Of a stretch of DNA of 64,000 bases, positions 33,870 through 42,756 are shown piece after piece. The first letter of the stretch is position 1, and each line of letters starts with the position of its first letter. The position numbers and the translations under genes were made by a program. A model generated the notes under the pieces. It saw nothing but the letters and a program-made list of their open reading frames with translations, did no database searches and had not been told where the DNA came from. This DNA is from Paracoccaceae bacterium (GTDB taxonomy: Bacteria > Pseudomonadota > Alphaproteobacteria > Rhodobacterales > Rhodobacteraceae). Location of the stretch: contig JABSSD010000119.1 in NCBI GenBank assembly GCA_013214575.1, forward strand, positions 1 through 64,000, given 5' to 3'.

Positions 33870-35177
33870 ATGCGTTATATGATGACCTACGATATGATGG
33901 AAACAGCCCGCAACACCAACCAGTGGCTTGGGGCCACGGCTCGGTCAATGGCCTCATATCCGATGCTTTCTGCGATCCCCAACCCAGCGCTGGACTGGAT
34001 GGCCGCCTGGGGTGAGGTGACCGAACGCGCCTTTGATCGCATGGTGACAAAGCCCGACTGGGGCATTCACAGCGTCACCTGCGACGACGGCAAGGACCAC
34101 CTGGTCGAAATCAACACCGTTGTCGAACGCCCGTTTGGCGATCTCCTGCACTTCAAGGTCAGTGGCCGCAAGGAGCAACCGCGCAAGGTGCTGCTGGTGG
34201 CGCCGATGTCTGGTCACTACGCCACATTGCTGCGCTCCACGGTGCAGAGTCTGATGGTCAACTGCGAGGTCTATGTCACCGATTGGCACAATGCCCGTGA
34301 CATCCCGGTGTCGGCAGGAACATTCGATATTGAGGATTACACGCTATATCTGGTTGATTTCATGCGTGAAATGGGCCCTGACACCCATGTGGTCGCGGTC
34401 TGTCAGCCGGTGCCTCTGGCGCTGGCCGCAACCGCCTATCTGGCCGAGCAGGACCCCGACGCTCAGCCCAACTCGCTAACCCTGATTGGCGGCCCAGTCG
34501 ACCCCGACGCCGCCGCAACCGAGGTCACCGATTTTGGCCGCCGCGTCACCATGGGCCAGCTCGAGGAAACCATGATCCAGCGGGTTGGCTTCAAGCACGC
34601 TGGCGTCGGTCGTCTGGTCTACCCGGGATTGCTGCAGCTGTCCTCGTTCATCGCGATGAACGGCGAGCGCCACGCCAAGGCGTTCTCAGATCAGATCCAG
34701 CGCGCCGCCAAGGGCGAGGCCTCGGATCACGACGCCCACAACCGCTTTTATGACGAATATCTGGCGGTGATGGACATGCCGGCCGAGTTCTACCTGTCCA
34801 CCGTCGAGCGTATTTTCAAAACCCGTGAGATTGCCCGCAACGCCTTCACCATCAAGGGACACAAGGTCGATTTTGGCAAGATTACCGATGTCGCGGTCAA
34901 AACCGTTGAAGGCGCCAATGACGATATCTCGGCCCCCGGCCAATGTATCGCGGCGCTGGCCCTGTGCACCGGGCTGGACGACAGCCGCAAGGCCAGCCAT
35001 GTGGAACCCGGCGCCGGCCATTACGGCATCTTTGCCGGCCGCAGCTGGCGCAACAATATCCGCCCGCTGGTGATCGACTTCATGGATGCCAACAGCCGCC
35101 ACGCCAAACCCAGCCCCCAACCCAGCCCAAAGACCAAAGCCAAGCAAAAGCCTGGCACCAAAAACGCGGTGGCCTAG
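33870..35177 (+). CDS. phaZ: PhaZ, intracellular polyhydroxyalkanoate depolymerase
   Basis: The 435-residue protein is an intracellular PHA depolymerase. VAVCQPVPLAL holds the catalytic Cys178 in place of the usual lipase serine, as in Cupriavidus PhaZ1-type enzymes, and GAGHYGIFAGR near residue 390 carries the catalytic histidine. The Lys/Pro-rich C-terminal tail is not conserved. It mobilises stored polymer and is divergent from the synthase gene. Confidence 0.95.
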   Translation: MRYMMTYDMMETARNTNQWLGATARSMASYPMLSAIPNPALDWMAAWGEVTERAFDRMVTKPDWGIHSVTCDDGKDHLVEINTVVERPFGDLLHFKVSGRKEQPRKVLLVAPMSGHYATLLRSTVQSLMVNCEVYVTDWHNARDIPVSAGTFDIEDYTLYLVDFMREMGPDTHVVAVCQPVPLALAATAYLAEQDPDAQPNSLTLIGGPVDPDAAATEVTDFGRRVTMGQLEETMIQRVGFKHAGVGRLVYPGLLQLSSFIAMNGERHAKAFSDQIQRAAKGEASDHDAHNRFYDEYLAVMDMPAEFYLSTVERIFKTREIARNAFTIKGHKVDFGKITDVAVKTVEGANDDISAPGQCIAALALCTGLDDSRKASHVEPGAGHYGIFAGRSWRNNIRPLVIDFMDANSRHAKPSPQPSPKTKAKQKPGTKNAVA

Positions 35178-35180
35178 GCG

Positions 35181-35756
35181 ATGGCCAAGGCGACACAGCA
35201 AGCCTTTGCCTGCAACTGCGGCACCCTGCGCGGCCACGTCACCGCGCAGGGGATTAAGACAGGCCACCGTCTCGCCTGTTTTTGCGCCGACTGCCGGGCG
35301 GCTGAGCTCTACCACCGGCAAGCCGACCCGGCGCCGGGCCCGGTTGATCTGTTTCAACTGTCGCCAGACACCATCGAGATCACTCAGGGCGCCGATCAGC
35401 TGCGCTTGATCCGCCTCAGCCCCAAGGGCATTCTGCGCTGGTATGCCGGTTGCTGCGGCACGCCTTTTGCCAATACTCTGGCCAAAGCAACCCTGCCCTT
35501 TGCCGGTCTGCGCAGCGATCTGTTTGCCAATAGCGATGCCTTGGGGAAAATCCGCACCCGCAGCTTCATGCCCCAATCCGGCAAACCGCCCAGAACCAAA
35601 GGCGCCGCGGCAATGGTGCTCGGCATCTTCAAACGCATGGCCACCAGCCGCCTGTCCGGCCAATGGCGCCACACCCCGTTTTTTGATATCGAAGCGGGTC
35701 ACCCGGTGGCCAAAGCCAAGATCCTGACCAAGGACGAACGGGCACAGCTCTACTGA
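35181..35756 (+). CDS. DUF6151 / GFA-like zinc-binding protein
   Basis: The 191-residue protein has cysteine groups CNCG (about 11-14), CFCADC (about 33-38) and GCCGTPF (about 93-99), spaced like the zinc sites of glutathione-dependent formaldehyde-activating (GFA) proteins. This places it in a GFA-related group annotated as DUF6151. The reaction is unknown. It starts three bases after the phaZ stop and is probably co-transcribed, though no functional link to storage polymer is evident. Confidence 0.75.
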   Translation: MAKATQQAFACNCGTLRGHVTAQGIKTGHRLACFCADCRAAELYHRQADPAPGPVDLFQLSPDTIEITQGADQLRLIRLSPKGILRWYAGCCGTPFANTLAKATLPFAGLRSDLFANSDALGKIRTRSFMPQSGKPPRTKGAAAMVLGIFKRMATSRLSGQWRHTPFFDIEAGHPVAKAKILTKDERAQLY

Positions 35757-35781
35757 CGCCCCCCCCCGGCGGCGCTCCGCC

Positions 35782-36507
35782 TTACGGCAAGGATCCAGAC
35801 AGCCAATCAACCAACACCCGGTTCACCACATCCGGACGTTCCAGCGTCGGAAAATGCCCCGCGGCAGTGACAATTTCCAACGCCGCATTTGGGATCAGCT
35901 CAGCCAGAAACTCATGCCGTTTCACCAGCGTCAGCGGGTCGTATTCCCCACATAAGATCAGCGTCGGCACCTTGCGCTTGCGCAGCGTGCCCTGCTGATC
36001 GCGCCGCCGTTGCAACGCCCGCGTCTGCGACACAAACAAGGCCTCGCCCAGTTCCATCCCCATCTGATGCAGCTGATTTAGGATTTCTATCCGCTGCGGC
36101 CCCGGTGCCAGATACTCCGGCCGCATGCTTTGGCGCAGCACATCCTGCATCCGTCCGGTCCGCGCCCCGATGATCAAGGGTTCTCGGCTGGCCGCCTGCG
36201 CCGGAGTATCCGCCAATGGGCTGGTGCTCATCAGGCACAACCGGCTGACCCTTTCCGGCGCCCGACGCAGGATCTCCATCGCCACGATACCGCCCATCGA
36301 CAGCCCCGCCAGCGCAAATCTCTGCGGCAACTGGGGCAACAGACGCAGGGCAATATCCTCTATCCGCTCGCCCCCCAGCAGCGGCGCCACCATCACCGGC
36401 AGCTGCCCGGACAGAGCCCGGATCTGCGGCGCAAAGACCCGCGCATCACACATCATGCCCGGCAACAGAACCAGAGGATCCTGCGACAATTGCTCTGCCT
36501 GCTCCAT
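35782..36507 (-). CDS. Alpha/beta hydrolase 1
   Basis: The 241-residue hydrolase has Ser70 in GLSMGG, Asp in LCGEYDPLT (about 194) and His in TAAGHFPTLE (about 220), a complete triad. VLLPGMMCDARVFAPQ near the start is typical of short esterase-like proteins. The substrate is unknown. The start at 36507 is chosen because AGGGG lies just upstream and the family starts here; a longer form to 36594 adds non-conserved residues. Confidence 0.85.
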   Translation of the reverse strand: MEQAEQLSQDPLVLLPGMMCDARVFAPQIRALSGQLPVMVAPLLGGERIEDIALRLLPQLPQRFALAGLSMGGIVAMEILRRAPERVSRLCLMSTSPLADTPAQAASREPLIIGARTGRMQDVLRQSMRPEYLAPGPQRIEILNQLHQMGMELGEALFVSQTRALQRRRDQQGTLRKRKVPTLILCGEYDPLTLVKRHEFLAELIPNAALEIVTAAGHFPTLERPDVVNRVLVDWLSGSLP

Positions 36508-36619
36508 TTCCCCTACCCTTTGCAAATACTTAATCCCGCCCCCCACCTTGGGTATCTCGCCCGCATCAGGCAAGCGCAATAGCCGATGCCGCAAAAAACA
36601 CCTCCAAATCAGCGACGAT

Positions 36620-36648
36620 CCCTTTCATCTGACCCAAAATATCCCAGG
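36620..36648 (-). repeat. AT-rich 3' motif, variant II (copy g)
   Basis: The minus strand reads GATATTTTGGGTCAGATGAA, 42 bases beyond the VOC-gene stop and in the same orientation. Confidence 0.6.
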
Positions 36649-36689
36649 GGTGAATTGCCGCCCTGGCGGCAAGAGGGGGCAGCGCCCCG

Positions 36690-37118
36690 CTAGTAGCCGT
36701 TCCAGCAAAACGCGCCCTCCGCCGACAGAGCAGAGAACGGATTATGGGCCACCTCCCACAACTGCCCGTCCGGTGCCCGGAAATAGCCGTGATACCCGCC
36801 CCAAAACACATCTGTGGCCGCTTTCAGAATTTCGGCCCCAGCCGCCTCAGCAGCCGCCAGCACCTGCGCTACATCCTCCCTGGTCCGGGTGTTATAGCTC
36901 AGCGAAACGCCTCCCTTGCCCAGTTCAGACACCGGCAATCCAATCTCGTCGGCCAAGGCCTGCAGCGGATACAGCCCCAGCGTTTGCGAGATCAGATCAA
37001 AGGCAATCACCCCATCCGGACTCTCCGCCCGTTTCCAGCCCAGCGCCTCATAAAATGCAGCCGCCTCCTGCATATCCTCGACCCCCAATGTAATCAGGCT
37101 AACACGTTGTTCCATCAT
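36690..37118 (-). CDS. VOC-superfamily (glyoxalase-like) protein
   Basis: The 142-residue protein has paired beta-alpha-beta-beta-beta modules: ITLGVEDMQEAAAFYEALGW (about 8-27) and YHGYFRAPDGQLWEVAHNPF (about 111-130). These are typical of VOC-superfamily metalloenzymes or binding proteins, with Glu in the LWEVA strand as a possible metal ligand. It overlaps the stop of the upstream hydrolase by four bases (ATGA), so it belongs to the minus-strand hydrolase operon. Confidence 0.85.
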   Translation of the reverse strand: MMEQRVSLITLGVEDMQEAAAFYEALGWKRAESPDGVIAFDLISQTLGLYPLQALADEIGLPVSELGKGGVSLSYNTRTREDVAQVLAAAEAAGAEILKAATDVFWGGYHGYFRAPDGQLWEVAHNPFSALSAEGAFCWNGY

Positions 37119-38107
37119 CCAATCCCCTGTTCCTTCAACCACGTTAAAAACCCCAGAACCGCCGCATCCGTCTGCCCCGGAGACATAATGTCCCCAGCAA
37201 TAACATGCGCATTCGGGTCATCCCCCGCCCCCAGGCTCACCGTCTGAAGACGGACTGCACTGCCCCAGCGCCCGGCGATCTCAACCGACAGATCCGGCCG
37301 CACCACCCGGTCCTGCGGAGACAGCCAGAACAACGTCGGAATACGGATCGACCCCAGATCTAATTTCGCCACGGCATCAACCAGCGCCGCCATCGGCAGC
37401 ACCGCCACCGACGGATATGAATTGGTCCAATAGGTCGCATGGCCGTCGTTGCGCGCCGGGAACGCTCGTTGCGGCCCCGCCAGCGGCGGCAGCCAGTAGC
37501 GGGCAGCAGGCAGCGTCAGCAGCGGCGTCAGCGGATTGTTGATGCCATAATTCGGCGACACAAAGATCATCGCAGCCACCTGACGCGACAGTTCAGCATC
37601 CAGCGCCGCCGCCGTCGCCAGGGTGGCGCCGGTTGAAGTGGCAATCACCACCACCCGGTCCCCCACCTGCCGCGCCGCCGCCAACCCCTCAGCCAGATCC
37701 ATCATCCAGTCCTGCACCGTCGCCTGCGCCATCGCCTCGCCCGATCGGCCATGGCCACGCAGCCGGGTGAACACCAGATTGGCGCCCAGCGCCGCGGCCA
37801 CCCGATCCGGCACTGGCCGGATTTCCTCGGAGGTTGCCGAAAACCCATGCACATAAAGCACCGCGACCGGCGTGCGCCGCTCCCTGAACCCGTCGCGCCA
37901 GATTACCCGTTTTTCGGTGCCGGGGGTGATATCGGTAAAGCGGCTCTCCATGCTTTCAAAATAGACCTGCACCCCCTCGCCAAACCGTCGCGGCTCAAAC
38001 GAGGCCCGGAAATCCACCACCTCATAAGGTCCAAAACGCCACAGTCCGGCGCCAACCAGCCCCAGCGCCAGCAGCGCCCACCGCAGCCCTTTACCAAACC
38101 GTCGCAT
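37115..38107 (-). CDS. Membrane-anchored alpha/beta hydrolase 2
   Basis: The 330-residue protein starts with one hydrophobic segment (about 9-22) that should anchor it to the inner membrane with the catalytic domain in the periplasm. VLYVHGFS forms the oxyanion region, TRLRGHGRSG follows, and the nucleophile is Ser158 in IATSTGAT, an Ala-x-Ser-x-Gly variant of the usual elbow. It resembles carboxylesterase/monoglyceride-lipase-like proteins. It is overlapped by genes on both sides of the same operon. Confidence 0.82.
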   Translation of the reverse strand: MRRFGKGLRWALLALGLVGAGLWRFGPYEVVDFRASFEPRRFGEGVQVYFESMESRFTDITPGTEKRVIWRDGFRERRTPVAVLYVHGFSATSEEIRPVPDRVAAALGANLVFTRLRGHGRSGEAMAQATVQDWMMDLAEGLAAARQVGDRVVVIATSTGATLATAAALDAELSRQVAAMIFVSPNYGINNPLTPLLTLPAARYWLPPLAGPQRAFPARNDGHATYWTNSYPSVAVLPMAALVDAVAKLDLGSIRIPTLFWLSPQDRVVRPDLSVEIAGRWGSAVRLQTVSLGAGDDPNAHVIAGDIMSPGQTDAAVLGFLTWLKEQGIG

Positions 38108-38856
38108 CAGGCACCGCCCAGCACGTCAACAACAGCATCCTCGATCAACCCCAGACAGGTCGCATCCGAGAACCGGTGATCGCCTCCCTTGACCAGCGTC
38201 AGCCGCATGTCATCACAGGTCGCATGATCCAGCAACCGCAGCGCCGTTGCGCTGGACACGGCAGTGTCAGCGGTTCCCTGCAAACAGCGCACCGCAAACG
38301 GCAGGCTCAGCGGCGCCCGCAGCACCAAGTGATTGCGACCATCCTCGATCATCCGCTTTGAAATGATATAGGGCTCCATATAATCGCTCGGCAGCTCCAC
38401 ATGGCCGATCTCCTCCAGCGCCCGCTTCTGCGCCGCCGTAAACTTCGCCCAATAGCCATCCTCGGTGAAATCCGGAGCCGCCGCCACCGTCACCATGCCA
38501 GCAATGCGCTCCGGCAATGCCCGGGCCAGCAGCAGTGCCTGCCAGCCGCCCATCGACGATCCCACCGCCACAATGGGCCCCGCGGTCAGCGCCGAGACAG
38601 CCGCCACAGTATCCTGATGCCAATCGCCAATGCAGCCCGCCTCAAATCGGCCCGAGCTTTGCCCATGACCCGAATAATCAAACCGCAAAAACGCCCGCCC
38701 CTGCGCCTTGGCCCAGGCCTCCAGAAACACCGCCTTGGTGCCCTGCATGTCGGATTTCAAGCCGCCCAGAAACACCAGCCAGGGGCCGCGCCCCTCACTG
38801 CGGTGATAGGCAATGCGGCGCCCCTGCGGGCTGTCAAAAAACTCTATGGCGGACAT
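38107..38856 (-). CDS. Alpha/beta hydrolase 3
   Basis: The 249-residue hydrolase has FLGGLKSDMQGTKA (about 29-42), DYSGHGQSSGRFEAG (about 60-74), the nucleophile Ser101 in GSSMGG and a C-terminal GGDHRFSD histidine region. This pattern is close to the ABHD10 and palmitoyl-thioesterase-like hydrolases. It is the first gene of a minus-strand operon with hydrolase 2 and the VOC protein, and shares a one-base junction with hydrolase 2. Confidence 0.85.
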   Translation of the reverse strand: MSAIEFFDSPQGRRIAYHRSEGRGPWLVFLGGLKSDMQGTKAVFLEAWAKAQGRAFLRFDYSGHGQSSGRFEAGCIGDWHQDTVAAVSALTAGPIVAVGSSMGGWQALLLARALPERIAGMVTVAAAPDFTEDGYWAKFTAAQKRALEEIGHVELPSDYMEPYIISKRMIEDGRNHLVLRAPLSLPFAVRCLQGTADTAVSSATALRLLDHATCDDMRLTLVKGGDHRFSDATCLGLIEDAVVDVLGGA

Positions 38857-38994
38857 ATCTGATCTCCCTGCTTACCCCCAGATGTGGCACGCGCCGCCCA
38901 GGCCCGCAATTGATGATCGCACATCGGAGGCGGCATCCGCTGTTTGCATGGGGTGCCAACTGGTCCATAAGGCCACAACAGTCTGAGGTGCCCC

Positions 38995-39999
38995 TTGTCC
39001 AAGATTTTGAGAATTTCCCTGACTGCAGCCCTGCTGCTCGGCCTGGCATGTCTGACAGTCTGGGCCACTTTGGCGCTATGGTACCGGCTGCCGTTTGGCC
39101 TGCCCCTCCGTCTGGTGATGTCGGGCGGCTTTGCCCTGCTGGGGCTGGCCGTGAGTGCCGCCCTGTTCACCCCCCGCAGATTACGCGCCCTGGCCACCTT
39201 CTGCCTGGCGCTGGCCAGCGTCACCTTCTGGTGGTCCACCCTCACCCCGCCAGCCGATGCCAACTGGGCCCCCGATGTCGCCCGTCAGGTCACCGGTCAA
39301 ATCAACGGCGATACCCTCACCCTGACAGATCTGCGCAATTTCGACTGGAGCACCGCCACCCAAGCCACCGATCACTGGCAGACCCGCTCTTACGATCTGT
39401 CCCAGCTGCAAGGCGTCGATCTGTTCATGTCCTACTGGGCCGGCCCCGATATTGCCCATATGATCGTCAGTTTCACCTTTGCCAATGCCGCGCCCATCGC
39501 CTGGTCGGTCGAGGTCCGCCGCCAGGTCGGCGGCGGCTTCTCTCCCCTCGCTGATCTGTTCAAAAGCAACCCCTTGGTGATCATCGCCGCAGATGAGCGC
39601 GACGTGATCGGCGCCCGCAGCAATATCCGCGGCGAAGACGTGCAGCTCTATCGCATCAACACCACCCCAGCCAAAGCCCGCGCCCTGCTGCTGCACTACG
39701 TCGAGGCCGCCAATGCGCTGGCCACCCGGCCACAATGGTACAACTCTCTGACCACAAACTGTACCACCGTGGTGATGTCGATGATCCGCACCCTGATCGG
39801 TGAGGTGCCGCTGGACTGGCGGCTGCTGGCCAATGGCCACCTGCCCGATTATGCCTATGACCGGGGGGTGCTGGCCAGCCAGTTGCCGCTGGCCGAGCTG
39901 CGCGCCCAGAGCCATATCGCAGGTCGCGCCACAGATTTCGGGCTCAATCCCGGCTTCTCCGCCGCCATCCGCAGTGGCGTGCCCTCGCCGCTGAACTGA
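38995..39999 (+). CDS. DUF4105 (Lnb-like) membrane protein
   Basis: The 334-residue protein has about three N-terminal transmembrane segments (8-28, 39-57, 65-80) and a periplasmic domain with WSVEVRRQVGGGFS (about 162) and WYNSLTTNCTTVVMSM (about 248-263), the Asn-Cys signature of DUF4105/Lnb proteins. The cysteine and nearby residues suggest a papain-like or transferase fold, but the reaction is unknown. TTG at 38995 is chosen because GAGG lies eight bases upstream and no ATG is better placed. Confidence 0.8.
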   Translation: MSKILRISLTAALLLGLACLTVWATLALWYRLPFGLPLRLVMSGGFALLGLAVSAALFTPRRLRALATFCLALASVTFWWSTLTPPADANWAPDVARQVTGQINGDTLTLTDLRNFDWSTATQATDHWQTRSYDLSQLQGVDLFMSYWAGPDIAHMIVSFTFANAAPIAWSVEVRRQVGGGFSPLADLFKSNPLVIIAADERDVIGARSNIRGEDVQLYRINTTPAKARALLLHYVEAANALATRPQWYNSLTTNCTTVVMSMIRTLIGEVPLDWRLLANGHLPDYAYDRGVLASQLPLAELRAQSHIAGRATDFGLNPGFSAAIRSGVPSPLN

Positions 40000-40007
40000 C
40001 CCGCGAT

Positions 40008-40037
40008 CCCTTTCATCTGGCTGAAAATATCCCGGGG
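40008..40037 (-). repeat. AT-rich 3' motif, variant II (copy h)
   Basis: The minus strand reads GATATTTTCAGCCAGATGAA. No minus-strand gene precedes it. It lies about 130 bases before thrS and points away from it, as copy d does before valS. Confidence 0.6.
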
Positions 40038-40040
40038 AGC

Positions 40041-40060
40041 GCGAGGGGTCGGCCCCTCGC
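40041..40060 (+). terminator. Hairpin after the DUF4105 gene
   Basis: GCGAGGGG-TCGG-CCCCTCGC is an 8-bp stem with a four-base loop, 41 bases after the stop. T-rich sequence after it is poor, so the termination role is tentative. Confidence 0.5.
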
Positions 40061-40167
40061 TCCTTCGCTCGCTTGACAGCCCCGCTGCCGCCTGCCAAAC
40101 GGGAAAAACACATCATACCCGCAACCGGGCGTTCAGTGGGCGCCAAACCGACGAGGAGTGCCAATAG

Positions 40168-42126
40168 ATGGCCGCCGAATCCCAGAAAATCTCCCTTACC
40201 TTTCCCGATGGCAATGCCCGCAGCTACGACGCAGGTGTCACCGCCGCCCAGGTCGCCGCAGACATTTCGTCGTCGCTGGCCAAAAAGGCCATCTCAGCCA
40301 CCTACAATGATCAGCACTGGGACCTGCAGTGGCCGATCCCCGCCGACGGCGCCATCGCCCTGCACACCCTAAAGGACGAGGCCCAGGCCAACGAGCTGAT
40401 CCGCCACGATCTGGCCCATATCATGGCCCGCGCCGTACAGGCGCTGTGGCCCGACACCAAGGTCACCATCGGCCCGGTGATCGACAATGGCTGGTACTAT
40501 GATTTTGACCGCGCCGAGCCCTTCACCCCCGAAGACCTGGGCGTCATCGAAAAAGAGATGAAGAAAATCATCAACAAGCGCGAGCCTGTCACCACCGAGG
40601 TCTGGGACCGTCAGCGCGCCATTGATTTCTACACCAGTAATGATGAACCCTATAAGGTCGAGCTGATCGACGGTATTCCCGGCGACGAACCGCTGCGCAT
40701 GTATTGGCATGGTGACTGGCAGGACATGTGCCGTGGCCCGCATCTGGCCCATACCGGCCAGGTGCCCGGTGACAGTTTCAAACTGATGTCGATCGCCGGC
40801 GCCTACTGGCGCGGTGACAGTGACCGCACCATGTTGCAGCGGATCTACGGCGTTGCCTTCACCGGCAAGGAAAAGCTCAAGGCGCATCTGCACATGCTGG
40901 AGGAGGCCGCCAAGCGCGACCACCGCAAGCTGGGCCGCGAGATGAACTTGTTCCACATGCAGGAAGAAGCCCCGGGCCAGATCTTCTGGCACCCCAACGG
41001 CTGGACCATCTACACCGAGCTGCAGGACTATATGCGCCGCAAACAGCGCGCCGATGGCTATGTCGAGGTCAACACCCCGCAGGTGGTCGACCGCAAACTG
41101 TGGGAGGCCTCGGGCCACTGGGACAAATACCAGGACCACATGTTCATCGTCGAAGTCGACGAAGAGCACGCCCGCGAGAAATCCATCAACGCGCTGAAGC
41201 CGATGAACTGCCCCTGCCACGTGCAGATCTACAATCAGGGCCTGAAATCCTACCGTGACCTGCCGCTGCGCATGGCTGAATTTGGCTCCTGCAACCGCTA
41301 TGAACCCTCGGGCGCGCTGCACGGTATCATGCGGGTGCGCGGCTTCACCCAGGATGACGCGCATATTTTCTGCACCGAGGATCAGATCGAGTCGGAATGC
41401 GCCAAGTTCATCGACTTCCTGTCCTCGGTCTACAAGGACCTCGGCTTTGAGAAGTTTGAGATCATGTTTGCCACCCGCCCGGACAAGCGCGTCGGGTCTG
41501 AGGAAAGCTGGGATCACGTCGAGGCGGCGCTGGAGAACGCCATCAAGGCCACCGGCCACGCCTATACGCTGGACGAAGGCGAAGGCGCCTTCTACGGCCC
41601 CAAGCTGGACTTCAAACTGACCGACGCCATTGGCCGCGTCTGGCAATGCGGCACCTTCCAGGTTGATCCCAACCTGCCGGAGCGTCTGAACGCCAACTAC
41701 ATCGGCGAGGACGGCGCCAAGCACCGCCCCTATATGCTGCACCGCGCCTGCCTCGGTTCGTTTGAGCGTTTCATCGGCATCCTGATCGAAAGCCACGCCG
41801 GCAAGCTGCCGTTCTGGCTGGCGCCCCGTCAGGTGGTTGTCGCTTCAATCACCTCAGACTCTGATGCCTATGTGATGGAAGTTGTCGCCGCGCTGCAAAA
41901 AGTCGGGGTGCGGGCCGAGGCCGACATCCGCAACGAGAAGATCAACTACAAGGTTCGCGAACACTCGGTTGGCAAAGTGCCGGTCATTCTGGCGATTGGC
42001 GCCCGCGAGGTCGAAGAGCGCAGCGTGTCGATCCGCCGTCTGGGCCAGAAGCAAAGCACCGTCGATAGTCTGGAAAATGTTACAAAGCTTCTGGCGCTGG
42101 AAGCTACCGCCCCCGATCTGCTGTAA
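40168..42126 (+). CDS. thrS: ThrS, threonyl-tRNA synthetase
   Basis: The 652-residue class II synthetase charges tRNA-Thr. It has an N-terminal TGS domain (about 8-65), the second additional domain with [16 protein letters not shown] (about 77) and [13 protein letters not shown] (about 185) for editing of Ser-tRNA-Thr, the catalytic core with the zinc-site region [10 protein letters not shown] (about 346) and a C-terminal anticodon-binding domain. The start at 40168 follows GAGGAG. Length and domains are normal. No leader-control structure was recognised. Confidence 0.97.
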   Translation: MAAESQKISLTFPDGNARSYDAGVTAAQVAADISSSLAKKAISATYNDQHWDLQWPIPADGAIALHTLKDEAQANELIRHDLAHIMARAVQALWPDTKVTIGPVIDNGWYYDFDRAEPFTPEDLGVIEKEMKKIINKREPVTTEVWDRQRAIDFYTSNDEPYKVELIDGIPGDEPLRMYWHGDWQDMCRGPHLAHTGQVPGDSFKLMSIAGAYWRGDSDRTMLQRIYGVAFTGKEKLKAHLHMLEEAAKRDHRKLGREMNLFHMQEEAPGQIFWHPNGWTIYTELQDYMRRKQRADGYVEVNTPQVVDRKLWEASGHWDKYQDHMFIVEVDEEHAREKSINALKPMNCPCHVQIYNQGLKSYRDLPLRMAEFGSCNRYEPSGALHGIMRVRGFTQDDAHIFCTEDQIESECAKFIDFLSSVYKDLGFEKFEIMFATRPDKRVGSEESWDHVEAALENAIKATGHAYTLDEGEGAFYGPKLDFKLTDAIGRVWQCGTFQVDPNLPERLNANYIGEDGAKHRPYMLHRACLGSFERFIGILIESHAGKLPFWLAPRQVVVASITSDSDAYVMEVVAALQKVGVRAEADIRNEKINYKVREHSVGKVPVILAIGAREVEERSVSIRRLGQKQSTVDSLENVTKLLALEATAPDLL

Positions 42127-42150
42127 CATTTGTCACCAATAGACCTGTTT

Positions 42151-42172
42151 CCGGCCCCCTTAGTGGGGCCGG
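42151..42172 (+). terminator. Hairpin after thrS
   Basis: CCGGCCCC-CTTAGT-GGGGCCGG, 25 bases after the stop, is an 8-bp G+C stem without a following T run. It separates thrS from the bufferin operon. Confidence 0.65.
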
Positions 42173-42345
42173 ACCGCGTTATTGAAACCACAACATACTA
42201 AAAATACACAATTTTTCACCACAGCCTCTGTCACATAATCTGACGGGCACGTGACACACAGGCTCGTGTATTCAATCTGCGCTAACGGTCCGCTAGGGTT
42301 TGTCTGTCACCACACAGCATGCTTTATAACAAGAGGACTTCCCCG

Positions 42346-42651
42346 ATGTCGAACACTGCAAAAACTCTGGTTATCGCCAGCGCCGTCGCTGCTGCACTGG
42401 CCGCTGCCGCCACCACTCCCGTTGCGGCCCAGTCCAAAGAGAAATGTTATGGCGTGTCGCTGGCAGGGCAGAACGACTGCGCTGCCGGCCCTGGCACCAC
42501 CTGTGCCGGCACCTCGGTCACCAATTATCAGGGCAATGCCTGGACCCTGGTCGACGCCGGATCCTGCGTCGGCATGGAGTTGCCGCAAATGGCAGATGGC
42601 ACCGCCCGCATAGGCTCCCTTGAGGCGCTAGAGCGCGACCTTCCGGCCTGA
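42346..42651 (+). CDS. bufA1: BufA1-type bufferin precursor (DUF2282)
   Basis: The 101-residue precursor has a signal peptide (about 1-29, ending PVAAQ) and a mature part with four cysteines at 34, 45, 53 and 74 in the DUF2282 pattern [19 protein letters not shown] and GSCVGM. DUF2282 proteins were recently shown in Caulobacter to be bufferins: RiPPs whose cysteines are converted to thiooxazoles and which bind copper in the periplasm. AGAGGA precedes the start. Modification enzymes follow in the same operon. No sigF/nrsF-type copper-sensing pair is in the window, so regulation may differ from Caulobacter. Confidence 0.93.
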   Translation: MSNTAKTLVIASAVAAALAAAATTPVAAQSKEKCYGVSLAGQNDCAAGPGTTCAGTSVTNYQGNAWTLVDAGSCVGMELPQMADGTARIGSLEALERDLPA

Positions 42652-42756
42652 GCTAACACCACGGTGCGGCTGGATCATTCTGGCCGCCCCGCTCGACCTC
42701 GCCAGTCCTCGCCAGCCCCAGACCACCCTGCCCCGACCAGACGAGGGAAGCGTACC

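Noticed and set aside
40369-41796. 475-codon open frame antisense to thrS
   Set aside because: It is a shadow of a G+C-rich gene: its composition mirrors thrS third positions, it has no ribosome site, and thrS is unquestionably the real gene.
42228-42310. Two CTGTCAC copies upstream of bufA as a metal-responsive site
   Set aside because: They are 70 bases apart, seven bases long and match no metal-regulator consensus that I can name with confidence.
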